Positions 1 to 9,700 of a stretch of DNA of 64,000 nt are shown piece by piece. Under the pieces are notes generated by a model that saw only the letters and a program-made list of their open reading frames with translations, did not search any database and was not told the DNA's origin. The stretch's first letter is position 1; each line of letters begins with the position of its first letter. Location of the stretch: assembly GCF_023218075.1 (NCBI RefSeq), contig NZ_JALPTB010000006.1:96440-160439 (forward strand). Direction: 5' to 3'. A program made the translations under genes and the position numbers. The DNA comes from Rhodococcus sp. HM1. Lineage in GTDB: Bacteria > Actinomycetota > Actinomycetes > Mycobacteriales > Mycobacteriaceae.

Positions 1-164
1 TCCGCGATGACGAGTACCCGGCCGTCCGGGTGGTTGGTGGCGTGCCCGACGAGACCGAGTTCGAGGGCCCGGGCCCGGGTGAACCACCGGAAGCCCACAC
101 CCTGCACGCGTCCGTGCACCCACGCGGTCAGACGTTCGGCCGAGCCGGATGCAGGGGTGGTCAC
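1..164 (-). CDS. acyP: Acylphosphatase, partial (N-terminal 54 codons)
   Basis: Acylphosphatases hydrolyse carboxyl-phosphate bonds of acyl phosphates in the cytoplasm. The frame begins with GTG at 164-162, preceded by a GGAGG ribosome site at 174-170 with a 5-base spacer. It encodes the family signature [14 protein letters not shown] (residues 16-29), including the phosphate-binding Arg26, and the catalytic Asn44 in ATNHPDG. The gene runs off the left edge; the complete protein would be about 90 residues. In mycobacteria this gene lies between smc and the osmC/mutM/rnc group, and the neighbours here fit, so smc is probably just outside the window. The identification rests on the signature and is firm despite the truncation. 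Confidence 0.9.
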   Translation of the reverse strand, partial: MTTPASGSAERLTAWVHGRVQGVGFRWFTRARALELGLVGHATNHPDGRVLVIA

Positions 165-181
165 GGTTGCCTCCTCTTCCT

Positions 182-1102
182 CTATCCGGCCGCGGGGCGT
201 GCGGCGCGGACGGTGCCGTCGAAACCGGTGGTGTAGATGGTGTTCGGATCCCAGCCCGGTCCTGCGCCGAACGCGACCGACGAGACGAGCGGGATGCCCT
301 CCGCGACGCGGCAGGTCTCCCCGGTCTCCGGGTCGACGCGCAGGATCGCGCCGGCCAGGTTCAGGGCGATGTACAGCGCGCCGTCCGGTCCGAGCGTCAG
401 GTCGTCCGGTGCCTGCAGCAGGCCGGGTCCGGGCAGGTCGATGCTGCGCACCGGCCCGGTGAGGTCGCCGGCGTCGAGGACGTGCAGCCGGTTGACGCCT
501 TCGAACGTGGTGACGGTGTAGACGGTCTCGCCGTCGACCTCGATGCCGTTGACAGAGCCGAGGTCGGTCCGCAGCACGGCGCCCTCGCCACCTCCGGCCG
601 GAACGTGGGACAGGCCCACCGCGCCCAGGTCGCGCGACGTGAGGAACGAACCGTCGTGGAGCACACCGAGACCGTTCGGCATGACCAGTCCGGTCGCGAC
701 GGTGCGGCGTTCGCCGGTGTCCAGGTCGACGGCGTCGATGGTGCCGTCGGGCGTGTCGGCGAGCCCGGCCGCGGTGGTGTTGCCGACGTTCAGGTAGGCG
801 GTGGCGCCGTCGACGACGATGCCGCCCGGCCCGGTGACGTCGTCCAGGACCGTGTCGACCGTGCCGTCGGGTGCGACCCGCCGCAGCGCGCCGTCGCCGG
901 CGAGGGTGCCGTCGGAGACGAGCAGCCCACCGCGCCCGTCGAATGCCAGATTCTCGAGCACCCCGAGGCCGGACGTCACCGTGGTGACGGTGCGCGGTGC
1001 GCAGGCTGCCGGTTCGGCGGTCGCCGACGGCACCGCGACCGTTCCCAGGAGGACGGTCACGGCCGCAGCCCCGACCGCGATCCGTATCTCGTTGTTCCCC
1101 AT
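182..1102 (-). CDS. Secreted SMP-30/gluconolactonase-like beta-propeller protein
   Basis: A 306-residue protein starting [11 protein letters not shown] with a hydrophobic stretch and a likely signal-peptidase site after VPSATA (about residue 29), so probably exported. The rest shows repeated motifs of the NHL/SMP-30 propeller kind ([48 protein letters not shown]). Such folds occur in lactonases, strictosidine-synthase-like proteins and ScyD/ScyE-like proteins; no specific substrate can be read here. A strong purine-rich ribosome site (GGAGGGGGGAG) precedes the start. It lies 17 bases upstream of acyP on the same strand, so they may be cotranscribed, but this gene is not part of the usual mycobacterial smc-acyP group and may be a lineage-specific insertion. 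Confidence 0.75.
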   Translation of the reverse strand: MGNNEIRIAVGAAAVTVLLGTVAVPSATAEPAACAPRTVTTVTSGLGVLENLAFDGRGGLLVSDGTLAGDGALRRVAPDGTVDTVLDDVTGPGGIVVDGATAYLNVGNTTAAGLADTPDGTIDAVDLDTGERRTVATGLVMPNGLGVLHDGSFLTSRDLGAVGLSHVPAGGGEGAVLRTDLGSVNGIEVDGETVYTVTTFEGVNRLHVLDAGDLTGPVRSIDLPGPGLLQAPDDLTLGPDGALYIALNLAGAILRVDPETGETCRVAEGIPLVSSVAFGAGPGWDPNTIYTTGFDGTVRAARPAAG

Positions 1103-1136
1103 CTGCTCCCCCCTCCGAGCTACTGCCTGCGACCGA

Positions 1137-1574
1137 TCACGAGTCCGCGGTGATCGTCAGGCTCACCTTCGTGCCGGACTTGAGGGTACGGCCGACGGTG
1201 CACACCTTGTCGACGGACCGCTCGACCAGCGTGAGCAGGCGCTGCTGCGCGTCGGCGTCGAGTTCGGACAGGTCGAGGATCATCTCCTCCTCGAGGTGCG
1301 GGTACACCTCGTTCTCCCGGTCCGCGGGGCCGGAGACCTTGATGGTGGCCTCGTAGTCGTCGCCGAGCCGGCGCGACAGCGGGAAGTCGGAGCTCATGCC
1401 GGAGCAGGCGGCAAGCGCGATCTTCAACAGCTCACCGGGGGTGAACACACCCTCGACGGTCTCGGAGCCGATGAGCACTTCGGCGCCGCGCGAGCTGCGT
1501 CCCGTGTAGCGGCGGGTGCCGGTGCGCTCGACCCACAGTTCGGTGGGCGGGGTGTCGGGAGTCTGGTCAGCCAT
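1137..1574 (-). CDS. OsmC/Ohr-family protein
   Basis: 145 residues from ATG at 1574 (MADQTPDTPPTELWVERTG). OsmC-like proteins reduce organic hydroperoxides using two redox cysteines in an intertwined dimer. Cys in the LAACSGM stretch (family position of the first reactive Cys) and Cys in DKVCTVGRTL (second) are both present, as is the family-typical GETVEGVFTPGELLKIALAAC region (with a Glu-rich turn). M. tuberculosis has a related gene at the same place between acyP and mutM, which supports the call. A longer in-frame extension upstream has no homology-like character and lacks a ribosome site, so the ATG was chosen. The upstream sequence before this ATG is only weakly SD-like. Confidence 0.85.
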   Translation of the reverse strand: MADQTPDTPPTELWVERTGTRRYTGRSSRGAEVLIGSETVEGVFTPGELLKIALAACSGMSSDFPLSRRLGDDYEATIKVSGPADRENEVYPHLEEEMILDLSELDADAQQRLLTLVERSVDKVCTVGRTLKSGTKVSLTITADS

Positions 1575-1835
1575 GGCTCGAATCCTGCCACGGCGCACCG
1601 ACGGCACCGTCACCGAGGACCGTCGGAGTCCGATCGAGGACACCGGAACGGGTCGAGGCGGGATCCGGCGGCGACGATTTCCGTGGCCACGGGCACCAGC
1701 GGGATGTTGCGTTTCTGCGACAGGCACCGAGCAGCGGATTCGGCGTGCGCCGGGAAGGGAACCCCGTGGCCGGACGTCCTACGGCGCTGTGCCGTCATCG
1801 CGTCCGTCGCCCGGGTCGCGAACCGAGGAGCGAGA

Positions 1836-2192
1836 ATGAGGTACCTGTCCGACGGTGAACATCGGCGCCGGTTCATGGCCGCGGTGCGCGCCACCGGACT
1901 GTCCCTCGAAGAACTCTGGCTGCGCTACTTCGGCCTCGGCGGCGACGCCGGCAAGATCGAGATCGACGCGTATCTGAGCGGTCTGGCACCGTTGTCGTCG
2001 CTGCAGCACGATCTGCTGGCGCACGCGATCAACGAGCGGCTCGACGAGATCGCGCCGCCGCGCGCCCCCTATGCCGAGGAACTCGTCCGGCCGACGGAGC
2101 CCACGCCGTCGGAAGCCGGGGACGACGTCGACACCGGTGACGGACAGGATTCGGAACCCGGGTCCGGTTCTTCCGACGCTTCCGATGAGTGA
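1836..2192 (+). CDS. Conserved hypothetical actinobacterial small protein
   Basis: 118 residues from ATG at 1836, preceded by GAGGAG at a good distance. The first 75 residues are rich in helix-forming residues (EHRRRFMAAVRATG, LEELWLRYFGLGGDAG, SLQHDLLAHAINERLDEI), and the last 40 are acidic and low complexity (Glu, Asp, Ser, Gly), probably disordered. I recognise the pattern as a small protein conserved in Nocardia and Rhodococcus but know no function. It is the only plus-strand gene inside a minus-strand core block and ends 20 bases before the mutM stop codon, so the two are convergent. No membrane segment or known catalytic motif is visible. Confidence 0.75.
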   Translation: MRYLSDGEHRRRFMAAVRATGLSLEELWLRYFGLGGDAGKIEIDAYLSGLAPLSSLQHDLLAHAINERLDEIAPPRAPYAEELVRPTEPTPSEAGDDVDTGDGQDSEPGSGSSDASDE

Positions 2193-2212
2193 CGCAGCGC
2201 AGCCGCGGTACG

Positions 2213-3079
2213 TCAGATTCGACGAACCCGCGGGCGGGGCTGGCACTTGGGGCAACTGTAGGACGAGCGGTTCATGAACTTCTCGCGGCGGATCGCGGAG
2301 CCGCACCGCGAGCACGGCCGGTTCTCCTGGCCGTACACGTCCAGGGAACGGTCGAAATAGCCGGATTCACCGTTGACGTTGACGTAGAGCGCGTCGAACG
2401 ACGTACCGCCCTGCGCGAGTGCCTCCCCCATCACCTCATGCGCCGCCGCCAGCACCGCCTTCAGCTTGGGCCGCGACAACGTGTCGGTGATCCGGTTTCC
2501 GTGAAGCTTTGCCCGCCACAAGGATTCGTCCGCGTAGATGTTGCCGACACCGGAGACGACGGTCTGGTCGAGCAGCGCGCGCTTGATCTCGGTGTGCTTG
2601 TCCCGCAGGACCTTCACGACCGCGTCGGCGTCGAATCGGGGATCCATGGGGTCGCGGGCGATGTGCGCCACCGGCACCGGCAGCAGGTCGCCGTCGACCT
2701 CCACGAGCGGGGCGAGCGCCCAGCCGCCGAAGGTCCGCTGGTCCACGAACCGCAGATCCGCGCCGTTGTCCAGCACGGCGCGGATGCGCAGGTGCTTCTC
2801 GTCGGCGACGGACGGCGGCTGCACGAGCATCTGACCGCTCATGCCCAGATGCACGACGAGCGCCATGTCGGCGGGCTCGAGCACCAGCCAGAGATACTTG
2901 CCGCGTCGCTGCACGTCGACGAGCGTCTGCCCGGTCAGCTGGAGCGCGAGATCGCGCGGACCGGGTTCGTGCCGCCGCACCGCACGCGGATGCAGCACCT
3001 GCACGGATTCGATCGCCGCACCGAGCACATGCTCGTGCAGACCACGGCGGACCACCTCGACCTCGGGGAGTTCGGGCAC
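2213..3079 (-). CDS. mutM: Formamidopyrimidine-DNA glycosylase (Fpg)
   Basis: 288 residues; removes oxidised purines such as 8-oxoguanine and cleaves the abasic site by beta,delta-elimination. The mature N-terminus Pro2-Glu3 (MPELPEVE) supplies the Schiff-base nucleophile and Glu3 catalysis. A Lys in [10 protein letters not shown], the helix-two-turn-helix region ([17 protein letters not shown]) and a C-terminal zinc finger with paired CxxC motifs (CSRCG and CPKCQ) follow in normal order. Length is typical (270-290). The GTG start lies only 6 bases after the rnc stop, so translation is probably coupled to rnc. Conserved order rnc-mutM is standard in actinobacteria. Confidence 0.97.
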   Translation of the reverse strand: MPELPEVEVVRRGLHEHVLGAAIESVQVLHPRAVRRHEPGPRDLALQLTGQTLVDVQRRGKYLWLVLEPADMALVVHLGMSGQMLVQPPSVADEKHLRIRAVLDNGADLRFVDQRTFGGWALAPLVEVDGDLLPVPVAHIARDPMDPRFDADAVVKVLRDKHTEIKRALLDQTVVSGVGNIYADESLWRAKLHGNRITDTLSRPKLKAVLAAAHEVMGEALAQGGTSFDALYVNVNGESGYFDRSLDVYGQENRPCSRCGSAIRREKFMNRSSYSCPKCQPRPRVRRI

Positions 3080-3085
3080 CGCGGA

Positions 3086-3874
3086 TCAGTTCTGTTCGGT
3101 ATCGGTCTCGTCGTTCCCGCCGACCGCGTCGCCGGCATCGGAGGTCGCGCCGTCGGTCAGCGCCTGCCACGCCGCGGCCGCCGCCTTCTGCTCGGCTTCC
3201 TTCTTGGTGCGGCCGACGCCGACGCCGTGCGGAGAACCGGCGACGAGCACCGTCGCCGTGAATTCCTTGTCGTGGTCCGGGCCCGTCGCGGAGATCTCGT
3301 AGACGGGGACACCCACACCGCGTTCGGCGGTGAGTTCCTGCAGGCTGGTCTTCCAGTCCAGTCCGGCTCCGAGCCGCGGACCGCGCTCGAGGAGATCGGC
3401 GAACAACCGGAGCACGACGCTGCGCGCGACGTCGATGCCGTGTTCGAGATGGACTGCGCCGAGCAGCGATTCCATGCCGTCGGCGAGAATGCTGGCCTTG
3501 TCGCGGCCGCCGGTCAGTTCCTCACCCTTGCCCAGCAACAGGTGCACACCGAGGCCACCCTCGCCGAGACCACGGGCGACCTCCGCGAGCGCGTGCATGT
3601 TCACCACGCTCGCACGGATCTTGGCGAGTTCGCCCTCGGACCGGTCCGGGTGCGTGAGGTAGAGCTTTTCCGTGACGGTGAGGCCGAGAACCGCGTCGCC
3701 GAGGAACTCGAGGCGCTCGTTGGTCGGCAGTCCCCCGTTCTCGTAGGCGTACGACCGGTGCGTGAGCGCCAGCCGCAGCAGTTCGGGGTCCAGTGTCACG
3801 CCGAGGGCGGCGAGGAGAGATGCGTGATCCTCCTCGCCGCCCACGGACGGTGTATTCATCGACTTGTTCGCCAC
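3086..3874 (-). CDS. rnc: Ribonuclease III
   Basis: 262 residues; double-strand-specific endoribonuclease for rRNA and mRNA processing. The nuclease signature [14 protein letters not shown], with its metal-binding acidic residues, lies around residues 57-70, and a second acidic cluster ([15 protein letters not shown]) around residue 130. A double-stranded-RNA-binding domain follows ([17 protein letters not shown] through [15 protein letters not shown]). The tail is acidic and variable. The GTG start at 3874 has an AGG-type site; an internal ATG five codons later (MNTPSV) is an alternative. It starts 13 bases after rpmF and is followed by mutM, as in mycobacteria. Confidence 0.96.
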   Translation of the reverse strand: MANKSMNTPSVGGEEDHASLLAALGVTLDPELLRLALTHRSYAYENGGLPTNERLEFLGDAVLGLTVTEKLYLTHPDRSEGELAKIRASVVNMHALAEVARGLGEGGLGVHLLLGKGEELTGGRDKASILADGMESLLGAVHLEHGIDVARSVVLRLFADLLERGPRLGAGLDWKTSLQELTAERGVGVPVYEISATGPDHDKEFTATVLVAGSPHGVGVGRTKKEAEQKAAAAAWQALTDGATSDAGDAVGGNDETDTEQN

Positions 3875-3887
3875 GATGCCTACCGAA

Positions 3888-4070
3888 TCAGACGGCAGCG
3901 GTCACCTGACGGCCGTTGTACGTGCCGCACGACGGGCACGCCACGTGAGGCAGCTTCTTCTCGCCACAGCCGCGGTTCGGGCAGGTGACGAGGGTCGGCG
4001 CAGTGGTGTTCCACTGGCTGCGCCGCGACCGGGTGTTGGAACGCGACATTCTGCGCTTGGGGACGGCCAC
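3888..4070 (-). CDS. rpmF: 50S ribosomal protein L32
   Basis: 60 residues ([20 protein letters not shown]). Basic N-terminus followed by a zinc-ribbon arrangement with four cysteines (CPNRGC and CPSC), so this is the zinc-binding form. It is 2 bases downstream of the yceD stop, the near-universal yceD-rpmF pairing, and 13 bases upstream of rnc. Such cysteine-containing ribosomal proteins are often backed up by zinc-free paralogues elsewhere in actinobacterial genomes; none is seen in this window. Confidence 0.97.
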   Translation of the reverse strand: MAVPKRRMSRSNTRSRRSQWNTTAPTLVTCPNRGCGEKKLPHVACPSCGTYNGRQVTAAV

Positions 4071-4072
4071 GT

Positions 4073-4687
4073 CTACTTCTCCTCGTTGTTCTTGCTGTCA
4101 GGTGCACTGCTGGGTTCTTCGGATCCTGCGCCGATGGCAGCTGCCAACCCAGCCCAGCGAGGATCGATTATTTCATGCCCGTGCCCGGATTCCGCAATCG
4201 CCAGGCGAATGCCGCATTCCGGGCACAGTCCCGCGCAGTCGTCGCTACACAACGGCCGCAGCGGAAGCTCCAGTCCGACGGCGTCGACGATGACCGGCTC
4301 CAGGTCGATCTCGTCGTCCACCATCCGGTAGACCTCGTCCTCCTCGGTGGTCTGTTCCGTGACGCTGTTCGGGTAGGCGAACAACTCCGTGAGATACAGG
4401 TCCACCGAGCCGGTGAACGGCTCGAGGCACCGCGAGCACTCGCCGACGGTCTCGGCGCGGACGGTGCCCGTCACGAGCACGCCCTCCGACACCGCCTCGA
4501 GCCGCAGATCGAGTTCCACATCCGTGCCCTCTTCGATCGCGACGAGGTCGAGACCGATACGCGAGGGCGACGGGACGACCCGGCTCACCGTTCGCATCGA
4601 GCCCGGGCGACGGCCGAGAGAGATCACGTCCAGCACAAGACCCTCGTCCCGGGCGGGACGAGACGCACTGTGATGACGGGAAGACAC
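4073..4687 (-). CDS. yceD: YceD/DUF177 family protein
   Basis: About 204 residues from the GTG at 4687. The DUF177 core is clear: [14 protein letters not shown] near the start, then [12 protein letters not shown] and [13 protein letters not shown], whose cysteines probably bind zinc. YceD proteins are coupled to rpmF and linked to large-subunit rRNA accumulation in bacteria and plants; exact action is not settled. A longer reading frame extends upstream to 4945 but that part is arginine-rich, has no family resemblance and overlaps sepIVA, so it was excluded. The start has no strong ribosome site; a GTG about 17 codons later (VLDVIS) is an alternative. Confidence 0.85.
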   Translation of the reverse strand: MSSRHHSASRPARDEGLVLDVISLGRRPGSMRTVSRVVPSPSRIGLDLVAIEEGTDVELDLRLEAVSEGVLVTGTVRAETVGECSRCLEPFTGSVDLYLTELFAYPNSVTEQTTEEDEVYRMVDDEIDLEPVIVDAVGLELPLRPLCSDDCAGLCPECGIRLAIAESGHGHEIIDPRWAGLAAAIGAGSEEPSSAPDSKNNEEK

Positions 4688-4794
4688 GGCAACTCGCTTT
4701 CGGATCGACGGCACGAAGCCGTCAGTTGTACTGGGCAACCCCTCAATGGTACGCGACGCGGCGCGCCACAGGGAAATCCGCCCGGTGCGCGAGT

Positions 4795-5565
4795 TCAGCG
4801 GCGGCGTTCGGCGCGCCAGTCCGCCTCCGCGTAGTCCGGGGCCCCGGCGGTGCGCAACTGCTGCCGGCCCCGCCCGACCGAGCGAAGCGTCGTGTTGAGG
4901 ATCTCCTCGAAATCGGCGAGTTTGCCGTCGACGTACTCGTCGCATTCGGTGCGCAACCGGTCCGACTCCGCGTGGGCGCTGTCGATCACCCGCGCCGACT
5001 CGGCGTGCGCCGCCTGCACGACCTCGGTCTGGGACACCAGCCGTGCCTGCTCGGCTTCACCGTCCGCGACGGCCCGCTCGTAGGACGCCTTCCCGGACTC
5101 GATCATGCGGTCCGCCTCGGCCCGGGCCCGGCCGGTGAGGGCCTCGTACTGCCGCTTGGCCTCGGCGACGGTGTCGTCGGCTTCGGCGCGCGCGTCCTGG
5201 ACCAGTTCGTCGGCGTGTGCCCGCGCCTCCTGCACCATCCGGTCGGCCTGGGCCTTCGCGTCGGCGAGCATGCGGTCGGCGTCCGCCCGGGCCCGCTCGA
5301 GCAGTTCCCGCGCCTCTTCGTCGGCGTCGCCGACGGTCTTGTCCGCCAGGGCCCGCGCGTCGCCGACCAGACGGTCACGGTGGTCGAGGACGTCCTGCGC
5401 GTCGTCCAGCTCGCTGGGCAGCGCGTCCCGTACGTCGTCGAGGAGTTCGAGAACGTCCCCTCGCGGGACCACGCAACTCACGGTCATCGGCACACCACGT
5501 GCTTCCTCGACGATCGCGACAAGTTCGTCGAGTGCCTCGAAAACCCGATACACGCCCAACCCCAT
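4795..5565 (-). CDS. sepIVA: SepIVA-like DivIVA-domain septation protein
   Basis: 256 residues. The N-terminus VYRVFEALDELVAIVEEARGVPM and VVPRGDVLELLDDVRDALP match the mycobacterial septum-associated protein SepIVA (Rv2927c type). From about residue 75 to 235 it is an almost uninterrupted coiled coil of Ala/Glu/Asp/Arg heptads (ADADRMLADAKAQADRM). These proteins are cytoplasmic and act in division and envelope growth. Start choice is between ATG at 5565 and a GTG four codons later which would align better with the mycobacterial N-terminus. It is the first gene of the sepIVA-yceD-rpmF-rnc-mutM run; the 141 bases upstream should hold the promoter. Confidence 0.88.
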   Translation of the reverse strand: MGLGVYRVFEALDELVAIVEEARGVPMTVSCVVPRGDVLELLDDVRDALPSELDDAQDVLDHRDRLVGDARALADKTVGDADEEARELLERARADADRMLADAKAQADRMVQEARAHADELVQDARAEADDTVAEAKRQYEALTGRARAEADRMIESGKASYERAVADGEAEQARLVSQTEVVQAAHAESARVIDSAHAESDRLRTECDEYVDGKLADFEEILNTTLRSVGRGRQQLRTAGAPDYAEADWRAERRR

Positions 5566-5706
5566 TCCTCGTCCGGTCCGGCCGGTGCGGCCGCGGCCCG
5601 CTGCCAGTCTGCCGCAGGTGGCGCGGTGCGGCGCAACCCTCGGGGGCGTGTCGGCGAACCCGGTGCCCGTGTTGTCGAAACCGTTATCCGGCGGACGTGA
5701 TCCGGA

Positions 5707-6198
5707 CTACTTGCCCGCGGCCCGTTCGGCGATCCGCGCGAGCAGCCGCTTGTGCACCGTCGCGGGCAGCATGTCCGCGACGTCGCCGCCGTAGGTCGCG
5801 ACCTCCTTGACGAGCGAGCTCGACAGGTAGCTGTACGCGGGATTGGTTGCGACGAACAGGGTGTCGACGCCGGTGAGCTTGTGGTTCATCTGCGCCATCT
5901 GCAGCTCGTAGTCGAAGTCGTTGGCGCCGCGCAGCCCCTTGACGATCGCGGTGATGCCGTTTGCCTTCGCGTAGTCGACGAGCAGACCCTGCCAGGCGTC
6001 GACGCGGACGTTGCCGAGATGCGAGGTGGCCTCGGCCAGCATCTCGAGGCGCTCGGGCACGGTGAACATGCCCTGTTTGTTCGGGTTGACCAACACGGTG
6101 ACGACGACCTCGTCGAACTGCAGTGCGGTTCGGCTGATGACGTCGAGATGTCCGTTGGTGACAGGGTCGAAGGATCCAGGACAGACGGCGCTGCTCAT
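5707..6198 (-). CDS. coaD: Phosphopantetheine adenylyltransferase
   Basis: 163 residues, normal length. Transfers AMP from ATP to 4'-phosphopantetheine, the penultimate step of coenzyme A synthesis. The nucleotidyltransferase motif TNGH is in [14 protein letters not shown] (residues 8-21); [12 protein letters not shown] and SSSLVKEVA (the ISSTxVRE-like element) follow. The ATG overlaps the rsmD stop codon (ATGA), so it is the last gene of pyc-rsmD-coaD, all of which overlap by 4 bases. The same order occurs in M. tuberculosis. Confidence 0.97.
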   Translation of the reverse strand: MSSAVCPGSFDPVTNGHLDVISRTALQFDEVVVTVLVNPNKQGMFTVPERLEMLAEATSHLGNVRVDAWQGLLVDYAKANGITAIVKGLRGANDFDYELQMAQMNHKLTGVDTLFVATNPAYSYLSSSLVKEVATYGGDVADMLPATVHKRLLARIAERAAGK

Positions 6199-6761
6199 GA
6201 TTCAGAACCGTAGCAGGTGGCGACCTCGATCCGGGTCTCCCCGTACTTGCGGACGCGCCCCGCCTCGAGGGCTTCCGGCCACACCGTTTCCGGTGACCGC
6301 GAGGACCGTTCGAGCACGACCACCGAACCGTCCCCGACCCATCCGCCGTCGACGAGAGCGGTCAGCACCCGGGACACGGCGTCCTCGTCGATCGCGTACG
6401 GCGGATCCGCCAGCACGAGGTCGTAGACGCGGTCCGGGGTGCCGGCCAGCACGGTCGACACCGGTGCCGCGCGCAGCACGGCCCCGGGCAGCCCGACCTC
6501 GGCGATGTTCTGCCGGACCACGGCCGCGGCCTTGGCGTCGGACTCGACGAGCAGCACGTGCGCGGCGCCCCGCGACAGGGCCTCGAGACCGAGGGCACCG
6601 GATCCCGCGTAGAGGTCCAGTACCGCGGCCCCGTCCAGGTCCATCCGCGCATCGAGCGAACTGAACAGTGCCTCGCGGACACGTTCGGAGGTGGGCCGGG
6701 TACCGCGGGGCGGCACCTTCAGGCGCCGCCCCCCGGCCCGGCCCGCGACGATCCGTGTCAC
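6195..6761 (-). CDS. rsmD: 16S rRNA (guanine-966 N2)-methyltransferase
   Basis: 188 residues. SAM-dependent methylation of G966 in small-subunit rRNA. Visible features: basic N-terminus [14 protein letters not shown], the RsmD-specific [16 protein letters not shown], the SAM-binding [18 protein letters not shown] (about 49-66) and the catalytic DPPYA motif (about 121-125). Length matches the family. The GTG start overlaps the pyc stop (GTGA), indicating translational coupling. Confidence 0.95.
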   Translation of the reverse strand: MTRIVAGRAGGRRLKVPPRGTRPTSERVREALFSSLDARMDLDGAAVLDLYAGSGALGLEALSRGAAHVLLVESDAKAAAVVRQNIAEVGLPGAVLRAAPVSTVLAGTPDRVYDLVLADPPYAIDEDAVSRVLTALVDGGWVGDGSVVVLERSSRSPETVWPEALEAGRVRKYGETRIEVATCYGSES

Positions 6762-9700
6762 TCGGCGCTTTCCTCGGTGGACACCACCACCAGCAGATCG
6801 CCACCCTCGACCTGCTGGACACCACCGATCGCGAGGCGGGTGATCTGCCCACCGCGCGGCGCGGTGATCGCCGCTTCCATCTTCATGGCCTCGATCGTGG
6901 CGACGGTGTCACCCGCGGCGACCTTGTCGCCCTCACCGACGACGAGGGTGACGGTGCCGGCGAACGGCGCGGCCACGTGTCCGGGGTTGCTCCGGTCGGC
7001 CTTCTCCGCCGCCGGGACCTCGCTGGCGATGGACCGGTCGCGCACGGAGACCGGACGCAGCTGTCCGTTGAGGATGCACATCACGGTCCGGAAGCCGCGT
7101 TCGTCGGCGTCCGAGATCGCCTCGAGGCCGATGAGCAGTTCGACGCCCTTGTCGAGCTTGACGCGGTGCTCCTCACCCTGGCGAAGGCCGTAGAAGAACT
7201 GGTTCGCCGACAGTTCGGAGGTGTCGCCGTAGGCGTCGCGGTGCTCTTCGAACTCGCGGGTCGGGGCCGGGAACAGCAGCCGGTTGAGGGTGCTGCGACG
7301 CTCGAGCGAGCTGCCGCCGAGCGCCTTCTCGTCCTCCGGCGCGAGCTGCGCTTCGGCCTTCGGTTCGCCGCGGCCGGCCAGGGCCTTGCTGCGGAACGGC
7401 TCGGGCCAGCCCCCGGCGGGGGTGCCGAGTTCGCCGCGCAGGAATCCGACGACCGAATCCGGGATGTCGAAGCGACCCGGATCGGCGGCGAAGTCGTCGA
7501 CGGACACACCGGCACCGACGAGGTGCAGCGCGAGGTCGCCGACGACCTTCGACGACGGGGTGACCTTGATCAGCCGGCCCAGAAGGCGGTCGGCGCCGGC
7601 GTAGGCGGCCTCGACGTCCTCGAAGCGGTCGCCGAGGCCCAGCGCGATGGCCTGCTGACGCAGGTTCGACAGCTGACCACCCGGGATCTCGTGCGTGTAC
7701 ACGCGGCCGGTCGGGGCGGGCAGCCCGGACTCGAACGGCGCGTACACCTTCCGCAGCGCCTCCCAGTACGGCTCGAGATCGCACACGGCCTGCAGGTCCA
7801 GGCCAGTGTCGTACTCGCTGTTCGCCGCGGCCGCGACGATCGCGGACAGCGCGGGCTGGCTGGTGGTCCCGGCCAGTGCCGCCGACGCGCCGTCGACGGC
7901 GTCCGCGCCCGCCTGCCACGCCGCCAGGTAGGTGGCGAGCTGACCGCCCGGGGTGTCGTGGGTGTGCACGTGCACCGGCAGGTCGAAGTTGCTGCGCAGC
8001 GCCGAGACGAGGGTCGCGGCGGCGGGGGCGCGAAGCAGCCCGGCCATGTCCTTGATCGCCAGCACGTGCGCGCCGGCCTCGACGATCTGCTCGGCCAGCT
8101 TCAGGTAGTAGTCGAGCGTGTAGAGCGTCTCGTTCGGGTTCGACAGGTCGCCGGTGTAGGACAGCGCGACCTCGGCGATCGTGGTGCCGGTCTCGCGGAC
8201 CGCGTCGATCGCCGGTCGCATCTGGTCGACGTTGTTGAGGGCGTCGAAGATCCGGAAGATGTCGATGCCGGTGCTCGCCGCCTCCTGCACGAACGCCCGG
8301 GTCACCGCCTCCGGGTACGGCGTGTAGCCGACGGTGTTGCGACCGCGCAGCAGCATCTGCAGGTTGATGTTCGGGATCGCCTCACGCAGCGCCGCGAGCC
8401 GCTCCCACGGGTCCTCGTGCAGGAAGCGCAGCGCCACGTCGTAGGTGGCACCGCCCCACGCCTCGATGGACAACAGTTCCGGGGTCATCCGCGCGACGTG
8501 CCCGGCGACGGTGAGCAGGTCCTTGCTGCGCACCCGGGTGGCGAGCAGCGACTGGTGGGCGTCGCGGAAGGTGGTGTCGGTGACGCCGAGGGCCTTCTGC
8601 TCGCGCAGTGCACGCGCGAAGCCTTCGGGACCGAGTTCGAGCAGCCGCTGCCGCGACCCGGCCTGCGGCGCGGCCGTCAGGTCGATCGCGGGGAGCTTGT
8701 CGTGCGGGTAGACCGTGGTGGGGCGCTGGCCGTGCGGCTTGTTGACCGTCACGTCCGCGAGGTACCGCAGGATCTTGGTGCCGCGGTCCGCGGAGGAACG
8801 CAGCGTCAGCAGCTGCGGACGCTCCTCGATGAACGAGGTGGTGACGTTGCCGGCCCGGAAGTCCGGATCGTCGAGCACCGCTTGCAGGAACGGGATGTTC
8901 GTAGCGACGCCGCGGATGCGGAACTCGGCGACCGCGCGCCGGGCACGCGCGACGGCGGCCTCGAGGTTGCGCCCGCGGCAGGTGAGCTTGACCAGCATCG
9001 AGTCGAAGTGCGCCGAGACCTCGGCACCGACGGAGGTGCCGCCGTCCAGGCGGATACCGGCGCCGCCGGGCGTGCGGTAGCCGGTGATGCGGCCGGTGTC
9101 GGGCCGGAAGCCGTTGGCCGGGTCCTCGGTGGTGATGCGGCACTGCAGCGCCGCTCCGCGGATCGTGACGGTGTCCTGCGACAGACCCAGATCAGACAGG
9201 GATTCACCGGATGCGATGCGCATCTGCGCCTGCACGAGGTCGACGTCGGTGATCTCCTCGGTCACCGTGTGCTCGACCTGGATGCGCGGGTTCATCTCGA
9301 TGAACACGTGGCGGCCCTGCTTGTCGAGCAGGAACTCGACGGTGCCGGCGCACTCGTAGCCGATCTCCTTCGCGAACGCCACCGCGTCCGCGCAGATCTT
9401 CTGCCGCAGCTCCTCCGGCAGGTTCGGGGCCGGCGCCAGCTCGACGACCTTCTGGTGCCGGCGCTGCACCGAGCAGTCCCGCTCGAACAGGTGCATCACG
9501 TTGCCGTGCTTGTCGGCGAGGATCTGGACCTCGATGTGGCGCGGGTCGACGACGGCCTGCTCGAGGAACACCGTCGGATCACCGAACGCGGCGTCGGCCT
9601 CACGCGAGGCGGCTTCGATCGCTTCGCGCAGCTGGGCGCGTTCGGCGACGCGGCGCATGCCGCGTCCGCCACCACCGGCGACCGCCTTGACGAACACCGG

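Noticed and set aside
1516..1839. Plus-strand open frame between the OsmC-like gene and the hypothetical gene
   Set aside because: Arginine-rich shadow composition, overlaps the OsmC start, no ribosome site.
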